Source: Chloroflexota bacterium (lineage in GTDB: Bacteria; Chloroflexota; Dormibacteria; Aeolococcales; Aeolococcaceae). From it: 64,000 nt of DNA. A model generated the notes under the pieces. The model was not told the DNA's origin and did not search any database. It saw only the letters and a program-made list of their open reading frames with translations. The stretch lies in assembly GCA_005880985.1 (NCBI GenBank), contig VBIQ01000007.1, positions 248,001 to 312,000 on the forward strand, in the 5' to 3' direction. A program made the position numbers and the translations under genes. Positions 23,684-32,658 of the stretch are shown in pieces (the stretch's first letter is position 1; every line of letters starts with the position of its first letter).

Positions 23684-26600
23684 TCAGGCGGGGACGCGGG
23701 CACGGCGCTCGGCGTACCAGACCAGGCCGCGCGGCGTCGCCTCGAAGCCGGAGGCGCGCAGCACCGGCTCGAGGGCCGAGCCGTGGGCCGCCGAACCGTC
23801 GACGCTCTGCACCTCCAACCGGTCATCGCGCCCGGCCAGGGCCGCGAGCGCGGCGAGGTGCTCCTCCCCCACCTCGCCGAAGGTTAGCAGGGCGCGGCGG
23901 CCCCGCAGAGCGACCAGGCGCAGCTCGCCACCGTCGAGGACGAGATGGACACCGGGGACGCGGGCGAGACGGGCGCCGGAGGAGGGCCAGGGGAGGCTGA
24001 CGCCGAAGGGGTTGGCGGGATCGGCGGCGCCGAGAGCGACGACCGCGGCCGGCGCCTCGCGGGTGGCGCGCAAGCGGTCGACCGCCCCGGGCAGGGCGAA
24101 CTGGGACCCGCCCAGCCCGTCGATGAAATACCCGCGACGGATGCGGCCCGCCTCCTCCATCGCCCGCAGCACCGGGTAGAGGCCGGCGAAGCCGCCCGGC
24201 ACCGCCTCCGCGGCGACCGCCTCGCGAGCGAGCACTCCGTGGCGAAGCAGCAGCGTTCGGGCCTGCGCCTCCAGCCGCTCGGTCGGCGACGGGGTCCGGC
24301 GCAGCAGGTCGCCGACCAGCCACCAGCGGCCGGCACTGCGGGGTGATCCCAGCCGCAGCAGCACCCCACGGGGGCTCCGACGGGGCCGGGGGCCGAGCAG
24401 CCGGAGCGGCGCCACGCTGTCGTTGGTCACCTCGCCGCCCCACACCATGTCCCAGAGGGCGTCGAGCACCTCTTCCTCGTCCCCGCCGCCGCCGGCGGCC
24501 CAGAGATCGGCGAAGAAGCACGCGCCGCGGGCCGCCAGGTGCTCGCGGAGGCGACGATGCAGGTCGCCCTCCCGCGCCTCCGGGGGCGGCAGCAGCGGTG
24601 CCGCGTCGCGGCGCAGGTAGAGGGCGACGCGTCCGTCAGCGGCGCCGAGCGACCCGCGACCGGCCCACACCACCTCCCCGGTCGAGACCAGCTGGTCGAG
24701 CAGGTGAGGACCGTAGCCGGCCACCCGCGGCGCCAGCACCTCGCGTTCGAGCAGCGACGCCGGGACGGCGCAGCCCTGCAGCTGGGCCACCACCTCGCGC
24801 AGCCGGTCGGGTCCGCGCGCGGTCGAGCCGATTCCGTGCCACTGCGGCAGGAAGCCGACCAGGGTGTCCACCGGCACCGCTTCCACCTGCCGCCGCAGCG
24901 CCGCCAGAGATCGGCGGCGGAGGGTACGGAGAACCTCGGGGTGACACCACTCGCGGGCGCCGCCACCACGGGGATGGAAGGCGCCGCTGAGCAGCGAGGA
25001 GGCGGCGGCGAGCCCGGCCAGCCGCGCCTCGACCGCGGCCGCGGTCAGCCCCCAGCGGCGGGCCGGCTCGGCGGCGGTGAAGGGGACGTGGGTGCGGCCC
25101 CAGCGCAGCAGCAGCGAGTCGAGGGGGTCGACCACCGCCGCGAGATATGCCTGCGGCAGTCCCGGCGGCAGCGCCACGCCGAGGGCGTCGCGGTAGCGTC
25201 CCGCGTCCTCGGCGGCGATCCAGCGCAACTCTCCGGCAATGCGCACCGACGCCGTCCGGCGCTCCTGGCCGAGCTGTTCCAGCCATTGCTGGCCGATACC
25301 ACGGGCCTGCGCCTCCTCTGCCGAGAGGTCGCCGAGGCGGCGCAGGACGTCACCGGCGGCGTCGACGTCGGTGGGGCGCCGCCGAGCGGTCAGCTGCTGC
25401 AACTCCAGCTCCAGCTCGCTCACCACCGCCGGGTCGAGCAGCTCGCGAAGCTCCTCGTCGCCCAGCAGCTCGGCGAGGAGCTCGCGATCGAGGGTGAGCG
25501 CCTGGGCGCGACGCTCCGCCAGGGGGGCGTCGCCCTCGTACATGTACTGGGCGATGTAGTCGAAGAGCAGCGAGGAGGCGAACGGCGAGGCGCGCTCGAG
25601 GTCGGCGACCACGACGCGGGTCGCGCGCGCCCGCAAGGAGCGCATCAGCGCCACCAGCGACTCCATGTCGAAGACGTCGGAGAGGCACTCGCGGTAGGTC
25701 TCCAACAGGATGGGGAAGCCGGGATGGCGCGAGGCGACCTGAAGCAGGTCGTGAGCCCGCTGCCGTTGCAGCCACAGCGGGGTGCGCGATCCCGGGCGCC
25801 GGCGCGGCAGCAGCAGGGCGCGGGCGGCGTTCTCCCGGAACCGCGCGGCGAAGAGGGCGGACCCCGAGAGCTGCTCGGTGACCAGGTCGGCCACCTCGTC
25901 CGGGTCGAGCAGCAGCTCCTCCACATCCGGAGGACGATCCGCCTCGGGCAGACGCAGAGCGAAGCCCTCGTCACCATGGATCGACTGCACCTCCAGGCCG
26001 GTGCGCTGGCGCAGCCGCGCCTCCACCGCCAGCGCCCAGGGGGCGTGCACCCGAGCCCCGTAACAGCTGAGCACGCAGACGCGCCAGTCGCCGAGCTGGT
26101 CGCGGAAGCGCTCGACGACAACGCTCTGGTCGTCGGGCAGCGCGCCGGTGATCGCCACCTCCTCATCGAGGTAGGCGAGCAGGTTGCGGGCGGCGCGGCC
26201 GTCGAAGCGGGAGCGCTCGCGCAGCCGGGCGATGCCCGCGTCGCCGGTGCCGCGCAGCTCGCGTGCCAGCCGGCCCACCGACAGCCCGATCTCGACCGGC
26301 CGTCCCAGGGCGTCGCCGTGCCAGAAGGCGATCCGTCCCGGCTCGCCCGGGGCCGGCGTCACCAGCACCTGTGAGGCGGTGATCTCAGCGATCCGCCAGG
26401 TGCTGGCGCCGAGCACGAAGGTCTCGCCCGGACGGCACTCGTAGACCATCTCCTCGTCGAGCTCGCCGACCCGGCGCCCGTCGTCGAGCAGGTTGACGGT
26501 GTAGAGCCCGCGGTCGGGGATGGTGCCGCCGCTGGTCACCGCCAGACGCTGGGCGCCGGCGCGCCCCCGCACCGTCCCGGCGACCCGGTCCCACACCACC

Positions 26601-28048
26601 CGCGGGCGGAGCTCGGCGAAGTCGTCGGAGGGATAGCGGCCGGCGAGCATGTCGAGCACCGACTCGAAGGCGGCGTCACCGAGAGCACGAAAGGGATGGG
26701 CCCGCCGCATCAGGGCGACCATCTCGTCGACGCGCCATTCCTCCATCGCCACCATGGCGACGATGTGCTGGGCGAGAACGTCGAGCGGGTTGCGCAGGGT
26801 GCGGATCGCCTCGATGTCGCCGCCGAGCATCCGCTCCACCACCGCCGCGCACTCCAGCAGGTCGCCGCGATACTTGGGCAGCACCACGCCGGTGCTCGGC
26901 TCGCCCAGGGAGTGGCCGGCGCGGCCGATCCGCTGGATGCCGCGCGAGACGCTGGTGGGCGACTCCACCTGGATGACCAGGTCGACCGCCCCCATGTCGA
27001 TGCCCAGCTCGAGGCTGGAGGTGGCGACGATCGCGGGCAGCTGTCCCGCCTTGAGGCGCTCCTCGATCACCACCCGCTGCTCGCGCGCGATCGAGCCATG
27101 GTGGGCCAGAACCAGCTCCTCGCCGGCGAGCTCGTTGAGGCGCGATGCCAGCCTCTCCGCCAGGCGGCGCGAGTTGACGAAGACGATGGTCGAGCGATGG
27201 GCCCGGATCAGCTCGAGGATGCGGGGGTGCAGCGCCGGCCAGATGCTGCGCTGCGGTCCCTCCTGCCCCGGTGCAGCCGCCGGCTCGACGCCGCGTTCCA
27301 GGTCGGCCATGTCCTCCACCGGCACCTCGACGGTGATCTCCAGCGACTTGCGCAGCCCCGCGTCGACGACCTCCACCTCGCGGCCGTGGCCGCCGAGAAA
27401 ACGGGCGATCTCGTCCAGCGGGCGCTGCGTCGCCGACAGTCCGATGCGCTGCGGCTCGTCGGCGGTGAGCGCCGCGAGTCGCTCGAGGCTCACCGCAAGG
27501 TGCGCACCGCGCTTGCTTCCGGCGACCGCGTGGATCTCGTCGACGACCACCCAGCGCACGCTGCGCAGCACCCGCCTCGCGGCGCTGGTGAGCAGCAGGA
27601 AGAGCGACTCCGGGGTGGTGATCAGGATGTCGGGCGGATGGCGCTCGATGTCGCGACGGCCGGCGGCGGGAGTGTCACCGGTGCGCACCGCAACCGCCAG
27701 GGCGCTGACCTGGGCGCCGCGCCGCTCGGCCTCGAGCGCGATGCCGCGCAGCGGGGCGCGCAGGTTGCGTTCGACGTCGACGGTCAGCGCTTTCAGCGGC
27801 GAGATGTAGAGGACGCGGCAGCGCTCGTCCGCCGGCGGTGGCGGTGCCGCCATCAGCCGGTCGACGCACCACAGGAAGGCCGCCAGCGTCTTGCCACTGC
27901 CGGTGGGAGCGCTCATCAGGGTGTGACTGCCCGCGGCCACCGCCGGCCAGCCGCGCTCCTGCACCTCGCTGGGCGATCCCAGGGTGGCGCTGAACCACGC
28001 GCGCGAGGCCGGGGAGAGGAGCTCGAGGACCGGGGCCGTGGAGGCCAT
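23684..28048 (-). CDS. lhr: Lhr-family large ATP-dependent helicase
   Basis: A 1454-residue superfamily 2 helicase, the size of actinobacterial Lhr. Motif I is SAPTGSGKT (about residues 46-54), motif II VVVDEIHA, motif III SATQRPL, motif V TSSLELGIDMG and motif VI QRIGRAGHSLGEP. The Lhr core (RecA1, RecA2, winged helix and Lhr-specific domain) occupies roughly the first 850 residues. The remaining 600 form the long C-terminal extension with winged-helix tandems. Lhr unwinds 3'-tailed DNA or RNA:DNA hybrids and belongs to a damage-response group. The start is fixed by a TAGACT box six bases upstream of the ATG. Confidence 0.95.
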   Translation of the reverse strand: MASTAPVLELLSPASRAWFSATLGSPSEVQERGWPAVAAGSHTLMSAPTGSGKTLAAFLWCVDRLMAAPPPPADERCRVLYISPLKALTVDVERNLRAPLRGIALEAERRGAQVSALAVAVRTGDTPAAGRRDIERHPPDILITTPESLFLLLTSAARRVLRSVRWVVVDEIHAVAGSKRGAHLAVSLERLAALTADEPQRIGLSATQRPLDEIARFLGGHGREVEVVDAGLRKSLEITVEVPVEDMADLERGVEPAAAPGQEGPQRSIWPALHPRILELIRAHRSTIVFVNSRRLAERLASRLNELAGEELVLAHHGSIAREQRVVIEERLKAGQLPAIVATSSLELGIDMGAVDLVIQVESPTSVSRGIQRIGRAGHSLGEPSTGVVLPKYRGDLLECAAVVERMLGGDIEAIRTLRNPLDVLAQHIVAMVAMEEWRVDEMVALMRRAHPFRALGDAAFESVLDMLAGRYPSDDFAELRPRVVWDRVAGTVRGRAGAQRLAVTSGGTIPDRGLYTVNLLDDGRRVGELDEEMVYECRPGETFVLGASTWRIAEITASQVLVTPAPGEPGRIAFWHGDALGRPVEIGLSVGRLARELRGTGDAGIARLRERSRFDGRAARNLLAYLDEEVAITGALPDDQSVVVERFRDQLGDWRVCVLSCYGARVHAPWALAVEARLRQRTGLEVQSIHGDEGFALRLPEADRPPDVEELLLDPDEVADLVTEQLSGSALFAARFRENAARALLLPRRRPGSRTPLWLQRQRAHDLLQVASRHPGFPILLETYRECLSDVFDMESLVALMRSLRARATRVVVADLERASPFASSLLFDYIAQYMYEGDAPLAERRAQALTLDRELLAELLGDEELRELLDPAVVSELELELQQLTARRRPTDVDAAGDVLRRLGDLSAEEAQARGIGQQWLEQLGQERRTASVRIAGELRWIAAEDAGRYRDALGVALPPGLPQAYLAAVVDPLDSLLLRWGRTHVPFTAAEPARRWGLTAAAVEARLAGLAAASSLLSGAFHPRGGGAREWCHPEVLRTLRRRSLAALRRQVEAVPVDTLVGFLPQWHGIGSTARGPDRLREVVAQLQGCAVPASLLEREVLAPRVAGYGPHLLDQLVSTGEVVWAGRGSLGAADGRVALYLRRDAAPLLPPPEAREGDLHRRLREHLAARGACFFADLWAAGGGGDEEEVLDALWDMVWGGEVTNDSVAPLRLLGPRPRRSPRGVLLRLGSPRSAGRWWLVGDLLRRTPSPTERLEAQARTLLLRHGVLAREAVAAEAVPGGFAGLYPVLRAMEEAGRIRRGYFIDGLGGSQFALPGAVDRLRATREAPAAVVALGAADPANPFGVSLPWPSSGARLARVPGVHLVLDGGELRLVALRGRRALLTFGEVGEEHLAALAALAGRDDRLEVQSVDGSAAHGSALEPVLRASGFEATPRGLVWYAERRARVPA

Positions 28049-28054
28049 GAAGGA

Positions 28055-28060
28055 AGTCTA
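28055..28060 (-). promoter_or_regulatory. -10 box of lhr
   Basis: TAGACT on the minus strand, six bases before the lhr ATG; no ribosome site between, predicted leaderless. Confidence 0.5.
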
Positions 28061-28077
28061 GGTGGCGGCGGAGTCGG

Positions 28078-28806
28078 TCACCCGCGGACGTGCCCGGCGA
28101 CCAGCCCGAGCATGTCCTGATCGCCGCCGAGATGCGCCGCGTCGTTGAGGGTCAGCAGGATGCGCCGATCGGCGCGCAGCAGCACCGCGCTGATGCCGGT
28201 GTGCCAGGGCACGAACCACATGTCGTCGACAACCCCGAGCCAGCTGCCGACGACGGCGTTGATCAGCCCTCCGTGCGAGATGCACGCGACCACGCCACCG
28301 GGATGGCGGGCGACGGCGCGGTCGATCGCCGCCTGACCACGTGCCCGCACCGCCTCGATGCTCTCGACTCCATCCATGGTCAGCCAGCGACCGGTCCTGG
28401 GGATCACCCGCACGCCGGCCAGCGCCGAGGCCGCGTAGTCGCCCGGGTCGGGCTCCATCGCCCGTGCCGGACTGTGGGTGTAGCGCCGCTCCCGCGCCTC
28501 GGGGGTGAGCCGGTACTCCTCCAGCCCGGGCTCGACCTCGGGCTGGAGCCGGCAGCGGCGCGCGACGATCTCGGCGGTCTGCCGCGCCCGTCGCAGCGGG
28601 CTGGACACCACCGCGGTCGGCGGCAGCGCCGCCAGCCGCTCGGCGAGCAGCGACGCCTGAACCACCCCCCGCTCCGACAGGTCTGCGTCGGCGATCCGCA
28701 TCGTCGCCTGCTCGGCATGACGGATCAGCAGCAGCATCAGGTCGGGCGGCGCCGCCGCCGCCGCCAGCTGGGAGCCGTCGGTGCCAGGCGACGGCTCGGG
28801 GCGCAT
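28078..28806 (-). CDS. histidine phosphatase family protein
   Basis: A 242-residue phosphatase of the phosphoglycerate-mutase-like superfamily. The catalytic motif is LLIRHAEQ, followed by the arginine pair in SSPLRRARQTAEIVARR, a conserved Glu and the second catalytic His in ACISHGGLINAVVG. The substrate is unknown; broad-specificity phosphatases and phosphosugar enzymes share these motifs. The ATG at 28806 is preferred, with a TACACT box nine bases upstream; a longer frame upstream is antisense-like sequence. It lies 29 bases upstream of lhr on the same strand, but lhr has its own -10-like box. Confidence 0.88.
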   Translation of the reverse strand: MRPEPSPGTDGSQLAAAAAPPDLMLLLIRHAEQATMRIADADLSERGVVQASLLAERLAALPPTAVVSSPLRRARQTAEIVARRCRLQPEVEPGLEEYRLTPEARERRYTHSPARAMEPDPGDYAASALAGVRVIPRTGRWLTMDGVESIEAVRARGQAAIDRAVARHPGGVVACISHGGLINAVVGSWLGVVDDMWFVPWHTGISAVLLRADRRILLTLNDAAHLGGDQDMLGLVAGHVRG

Positions 28807-28815
28807 GGGTGCAGG

Positions 28816-28821
28816 AGTGTA
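28816..28821 (-). promoter_or_regulatory. -10 box of the histidine phosphatase gene
   Basis: TACACT on the minus strand, nine bases before the ATG at 28806; implies a leader of only a few bases. Confidence 0.4.
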
Positions 28822-28864
28822 GGTCAGCCCGGGACGAGGACCAGGAGGTCGGACCGGGCGCCGG

Positions 28865-29338
28865 TCAGAAGGAGTCGGACGCGTCCAGTTGCTGCAGCGA
28901 CGCCTCCAGGCGGGCACGCGCCTGGGCGCGCAGCGAGGCGTCCCGCACCACGGTGTCGAAGGTGCGCCGCGCCCGGTAGGCGGACAGCGCTCCCCGCTCG
29001 GCGACGTCGGCGGCGAGCTGGCCGCGGCTGGTCTCGCGCCGCTGCAGCCGGCTGGCCAGGGTGCGCCCGCCGCCCACGCGGCTGGCCGCCGGCAGCGAAC
29101 GCCTGCCCACCAGCTGCAGCGCGGCACACGACACGCAGCCGGCGGGTTCCGTCTCCACCCCCGTCGCCTCGATGCCGGTCGTGCCGGTGTACTCCCAGCC
29201 ACAGCGGGTGCAGGCCCGGGCGGTGCGGCCGCAGGCGCGGCACGAGACGGGGCTCACCTCGCCGTCCGGCACCGGCTGGCCCAGCCAGACACGGGACGCC
29301 TGGCAGCTCGGACACGGGCTGGGATCGACCATATTCAT
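28865..29338 (-). CDS. multi-zinc-ribbon protein
   Basis: A 157-residue protein with four paired-cysteine motifs in the first 70 residues (CPSC, CRAC, CTRC and CVSC), enough for two zinc ribbons. The C-terminal half is helical and charged (SRLQRRETSRGQLAADVAE, then an Ala/Arg-rich helix ending LQQLDASDSF). No named family recognised. The start is probably ATG 29338 (MNMVDPSPCPSC) or ATG 29332. It carries the second copy of the GTGATAGCTT palindromic motif about 50 bases upstream. It reads towards the histidine phosphatase gene. Confidence 0.65.
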   Translation of the reverse strand: MNMVDPSPCPSCQASRVWLGQPVPDGEVSPVSCRACGRTARACTRCGWEYTGTTGIEATGVETEPAGCVSCAALQLVGRRSLPAASRVGGGRTLASRLQRRETSRGQLAADVAERGALSAYRARRTFDTVVRDASLRAQARARLEASLQQLDASDSF

Positions 29339-29387
29339 GAAACGCCTCGAACCCGCGGAACCTTGCACCGCGGCGACGATCATTTCG

Positions 29388-29405
29388 CGACAGCGAAGCT
29401 ATCAC
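29388..29405 (-). promoter_or_regulatory. palindromic motif, copy 2 (GTGATAGCTTCGCTGTCG)
   Basis: Matches copy 1 (12772-12789) at 16 of 18 positions and lies at a similar distance (50 rather than 60 bases) from a start codon. One arm of the GATAGC/GCTATC palindrome carries a single mismatch. Confidence 0.5.
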
Positions 29406-29409
29406 ATCT

Positions 29410-30261
29410 TCACGGGGGCGTGCGACCGGCAACCCGGGAGGCGGCCTGGCGGCCCACGGCGGTCAGCCGGAGCCGGCGAGGGGCCACCCGCCGGGCTGCC
29501 GCCAGCGACCGCCAGGCGGCGCGGGCGACGAGGTCCTCGCGGCGCGACCAGTCGATTCCGTAGCCACGGCGGAGAGAGGTGGGGAGCAGGCTGATGGTGG
29601 TCAGGCGGAGGACGTGGTCGAGCGGCGCCAGCAGCGGGGACGGAAGCGGCGGGTGGAGCACGGCGTGGGCGATCTCCATCGACGCCGCCGACGGCCGGAG
29701 CGCACCGCTCGCCAGGGTGGCGTCGATGTAGGCGTGGAGATGAGCGGCCCCGCGGAACTGGGCGCTCTCGGGAAGGTCCATCAGGGCCGCCGCGGCGTTC
29801 CACTCGACGACGAACCGATCGCCATCGGCAGCGGCGATCCGCCCGCCCAGACGGAGCTCGGTCTCCAGCATCGACTCCACCAGGGTCGCGTGCACCCAGC
29901 GAGCGAGCACTGGATCGCCGGCGGCGTAGCCGTCGGCGACCACCTGCCGGTGGCGCGCCGTCACCGCGGCGCAGGCGGCGCGGGCCTCGGCGGTGGTGCC
30001 CATCGAGATCGCCGCCGCCCACTCGAGGGTGCGCAGCAGCCGGCCGTACGGGTCGTGGGCGAAGTCGCTGTGCTCGACCACCGCCGCGGCGATCAGCGGA
30101 TGGGCCACCTGCATCAGCAGCGCCCGGCCGCCGCCGAGCAGGAGCAGCGGTTCTCCCGCCAGACGCCAGGTCACCGAGCCGGGTCCGAAGAGGCCGGGGT
30201 CGGGGCTGGGATCGTGCAGCGGCGAGGTCGCGGGAAGGCCGGGGAGCGGCCCCACCAGCAT
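29410..30261 (-). CDS. MpaB/rubber-oxygenase-type oxygenase (DUF2236)
   Basis: A 283-residue helical protein of the ER-bound oxygenase MpaB/latex-clearing-protein family. The family hallmark is visible: a GGGRALLMQVAHPLIAAAV helix followed by HSDFAHDPYGRLLRT, with the histidines expected to bind haem or metal. Later conserved stretches include WVHATLVESML and RRGYGIDWS. Known members oxidise hydrophobic substrates such as polyisoprene or terpenoid side chains; the substrate here is unknown. It lies 35 bases downstream of sodN on the same strand and could be co-transcribed. Confidence 0.82.
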   Translation of the reverse strand: MLVGPLPGLPATSPLHDPSPDPGLFGPGSVTWRLAGEPLLLLGGGRALLMQVAHPLIAAAVVEHSDFAHDPYGRLLRTLEWAAAISMGTTAEARAACAAVTARHRQVVADGYAAGDPVLARWVHATLVESMLETELRLGGRIAAADGDRFVVEWNAAAALMDLPESAQFRGAAHLHAYIDATLASGALRPSAASMEIAHAVLHPPLPSPLLAPLDHVLRLTTISLLPTSLRRGYGIDWSRREDLVARAAWRSLAAARRVAPRRLRLTAVGRQAASRVAGRTPP

Positions 30262-30296
30262 CCCCGCGAGGCGTCTCAGCGACGCCGGCGGGGCGG

Positions 30297-30713
30297 CTAC
30301 GCCTTGGTCGCGCGGAACGCCTTGTCCACCTCGGCAACGGCGTCGAGAAGCTTCTGCCCGTCGGCCGGGTCATTGCTCTTCTTGGCCGCGCCGGCAGCCT
30401 TGGTCGCGGTCCAGAAGATCTCGTGCAGGTTGGGGACCTTCTGCTGGTGCTCGGGCTTGAAGTAATCGGTCCAGAGGACCCACAGGTGATGCTTGACCAG
30501 GTCGGCGCGCTCCTCCTTGATGAAGACCGCGCGTTCGCGGAAGGTCGGGTCGTCGCTGCCCTGGTACTTCTCCTGGCACGCCTTCACCGACTCGGCCTCG
30601 ATGCGCGCCTGCGCCGGGTCGTAGACGCCGCAGGGAAGGTCGCAGTGGGCGCGCACGACGGTCGGCGCCGAGATCCGATCGGCGAGGGCGAGCACGCAAC
30701 TGAGCATCCGCAT
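30297..30713 (-). CDS. sodN: nickel superoxide dismutase
   Basis: A 138-residue precursor of Ni-SOD, which dismutates superoxide in the cytoplasm. The nickel hook starts at residue 23: HCDLPCGVYDPAQARIEAES, with His23, Cys24 and Cys28 as ligands after removal of a 22-residue propeptide (MRMLSCVLAL...). The four-helix body follows (RADLVKHHLWVLWTDYFKPEH). The start has a strong GGAGGAGG ribosome site. The maturation protease gene sodX is divergently adjacent. Ni-SOD is common in actinobacteria, cyanobacteria and related soil lineages. Confidence 0.97.
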   Translation of the reverse strand: MRMLSCVLALADRISAPTVVRAHCDLPCGVYDPAQARIEAESVKACQEKYQGSDDPTFRERAVFIKEERADLVKHHLWVLWTDYFKPEHQQKVPNLHEIFWTATKAAGAAKKSNDPADGQKLLDAVAEVDKAFRATKA

Positions 30714-30764
30714 CGGCGCAATCCTCCTCCTGACCTGACTGCAATGCGATCAATGCTAGTCACC

Positions 30765-30770
30765 TACCGT
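30765..30770 (+). promoter_or_regulatory. -10 box of sodX
   Basis: TACCGT, six bases before the sodX ATG at 30777; predicted leaderless. It lies within the 63-base gap shared with sodN. Confidence 0.4.
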
Positions 30771-30776
30771 GCAGCC

Positions 30777-31241
30777 ATGCCCCGGATCGGCCGCGTCCTG
30801 ACCGCCGCCGGCCTCGCTGCCGGCGCCGCGGCGGCGTGGCGGTGGCTGGGTCCCGACCGCGTGGCGGTCGACGGCGAGAGCATGAGCCCCGCGCTGCGCC
30901 CCGGTGACCGTCTGCTGCTCCTCCGCGGGCGGGTGCAGCGCGGCGACGTGGTCGCCTTCAGCCATCCCCGCCTGCCCGGGATCACAGCGGTCAAGCGCGT
31001 TGCCGGCCTCCCCGGCGACCGCGTCGAGAGCGGTGGCTGCTCACCGCTCGAGGCCGGCGACGGCTACCTCCTTCTCGGCGACAACCCGGCGGCCAGCACC
31101 GACAGCCGGCACTTCGGGGCGGTGCCGGCCGCCGCGCTGCGCGGCCGCGCCGTCTACCGCTACGCGCCACCCGCCCGCCGCGGCCGGCTTGGCGCCGACG
31201 GCGGGCTCAGTGCCCGGAGGCCGCGACGATGGGGGCGTTGA
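30777..31241 (+). CDS. sodX: Ni-SOD maturation protease (S26 signal-peptidase-like)
   Basis: A 154-residue membrane-anchored serine protease of the S26 family. One N-terminal hydrophobic helix is followed by [14 protein letters not shown] with nucleophile Ser35, then [12 protein letters not shown] with the general-base Lys73, and [18 protein letters not shown]. Placed head-to-head with sodN, it is the enzyme that removes the SodN propeptide to expose His23. This is a classic genomic pairing. A second ATG at 30753 would add eight residues. The 3' end overlaps the CAP-protein gene by 35 bases on the other strand. Confidence 0.93.
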   Translation: MPRIGRVLTAAGLAAGAAAAWRWLGPDRVAVDGESMSPALRPGDRLLLLRGRVQRGDVVAFSHPRLPGITAVKRVAGLPGDRVESGGCSPLEAGDGYLLLGDNPAASTDSRHFGAVPAAALRGRAVYRYAPPARRGRLGADGGLSARRPRRWGR

Positions 31242-32622
31242 GCCGCTGACCGCCGGTCGAGCCCTCGAAGGGGGCGTCGCCGAAGCTGAAGGTTCCGCCG
31301 TCGGAGGCGACCAGCCAGTAGCCGCTGCCAGCGGTGCGAGGGGCGATCCGGGTGATCGGCTGGTTGAGGCGCATGGCGCCGGTCGAGCCGAGGAAGGGGG
31401 CTCCGCCGAAGCTGAACACCCCGCCGTCGGCGGCGACCAGCCAGTAGCCGCTGCCGTCGGGGGCCGCGGCGGTGCCGACGATGGGGGCGTTGAGGCGCGC
31501 GGCGCCGGTGGAGCCCTGGAACGCGGCGGTGCCGTAGGTGAAGACGCCGCCGTCGGAGGCGACCAGCCAGTAGCCGCCGCCGTCCGGGGTGGCGGCGATG
31601 CCGACGATGGGAGCGTTGAGGTGCACGGCACCGGTCGAGCCGTGGAACGCCGCGTCGCCGAAGGCGAACACGCCGCCGTCGGCGGCGACCAGCCAGTAGC
31701 CGCCGCCGTCGGGGGTGGCGGCGATGCCGACGATGGGGGCGTTGAGGTGGTTGGCGCCGGTCGAGCCGTGGAACGCCGCGTTGCCGTAGGTGAACACGCC
31801 GCCGTCGGAGGCGACCAGCCAGTAGCCGCCACCGTCACCGGTGCGCGAGATGCCCACCACCGGTGCCTGCAGGCGGACGTTGCCGGCGCTTCCCAGGAAG
31901 GGCGCGTTGCCGAAGGCGAAGACTCCGCCGTCGCGGCCGGCCAGCCAGTAGCCGGCGGTGGGGGGCGCCGACGGGCTTGGCGCCGGTCCGCCGCTGCTTG
32001 CCGCATCGGGCGGCAGCTGGGCGAACTCCTCGGCGGTCACGATAACGTTGGACACCTGGCTCCCACCGCCCGACCAGCTGGCCGCGGTGGCGGATCCGAT
32101 GGCGACGTGGGTGTAGCTGGGATTGAGGATGTTGGCCCGGTGATCGGGGCTGTTCATGAACATCCGATGGAGCGTCGCCGCCGCCGCCGCCGGATCGCTC
32201 TCTCCGCTCAGCCAGCCGATGTTCTCGCCCGCCGACCGGAAGGGCACGCCGGCCGACTGCATGACGTTGAACACGTTCTGCCCGCCGCAACCGGGGATGA
32301 CATGCGAGAAGTAGTTGCGCTGCACCATGTCGACGGCCCGCCCGCTGATCGGGAAGCCGCAACCACCGTAGCCGCCGCTCTCGGCGATCGATCCGAGAGT
32401 GTCGTTCCACTGCAGCGGCGCCAGCCCGTTGGCGGCCCGGTCCTGGTTCAGCAACGCCACCAGGTCGGAGTCGAAGGTCGCATCGGCGCTGGCTGAGCGG
32501 CCGGGGTGCACCAGACCGGCTGCGGCGGCGAGCATCACCGCGCTCAGCACGCCGGCTGCGGTGCGACGGAGTCGACGGCGCGGGCGGACGGCGGATGGGA
32601 GGGTCGGACCGACGACGCGCAT
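31207..32622 (-). CDS. secreted CAP-domain protein with six 42-residue repeats
   Basis: A 471-residue exported protein. A basic N-terminus and hydrophobic helix (to about residue 47) form the signal peptide. Residues about 50-185 are a CAP/SCP domain ([63 protein letters not shown]). After a Ser/Pro linker come six tandem repeats beginning [11 protein letters not shown] and ending with [15 protein letters not shown] or a variant. They probably build a beta-propeller-like surface. Bacterial CAP proteins bind lipids or cell-wall material. A predicted c-di-GMP riboswitch lies upstream. Ribosome site GAGGAA. Confidence 0.9.
   Translation of the reverse strand: MRVVGPTLPSAVRPRRRLRRTAAGVLSAVMLAAAAGLVHPGRSASADATFDSDLVALLNQDRAANGLAPLQWNDTLGSIAESGGYGGCGFPISGRAVDMVQRNYFSHVIPGCGGQNVFNVMQSAGVPFRSAGENIGWLSGESDPAAAAATLHRMFMNSPDHRANILNPSYTHVAIGSATAASWSGGGSQVSNVIVTAEEFAQLPPDAASSGGPAPSPSAPPTAGYWLAGRDGGVFAFGNAPFLGSAGNVRLQAPVVGISRTGDGGGYWLVASDGGVFTYGNAAFHGSTGANHLNAPIVGIAATPDGGGYWLVAADGGVFAFGDAAFHGSTGAVHLNAPIVGIAATPDGGGYWLVASDGGVFTYGTAAFQGSTGAARLNAPIVGTAAAPDGSGYWLVAADGGVFSFGGAPFLGSTGAMRLNQPITRIAPRTAGSGYWLVASDGGTFSFGDAPFEGSTGGQRLNAPIVAASGH
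31210..31950 (-). repeat. six tandem 126-bp coding repeats
   Basis: Each unit encodes 42 residues with the frame Y-W-L-V-x-x-D-G-G-x-F. Units 2 and 3 are nearly identical at the DNA level, while units 1, 5 and 6 have diverged; the last is truncated to 37 residues. The pattern suggests recent internal duplication in the middle of the array. Confidence 0.9.
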
Positions 32623-32658
32623 GAGCTTCCTCGCGTCGGCCCACCGTTGCTGACTCCT

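Noticed and set aside
31210-31950. Tandem 126-bp repeats considered as a CRISPR-like or mobile repeat array
   Set aside because: They are in frame, encode 42-residue protein repeats and have no spacers.
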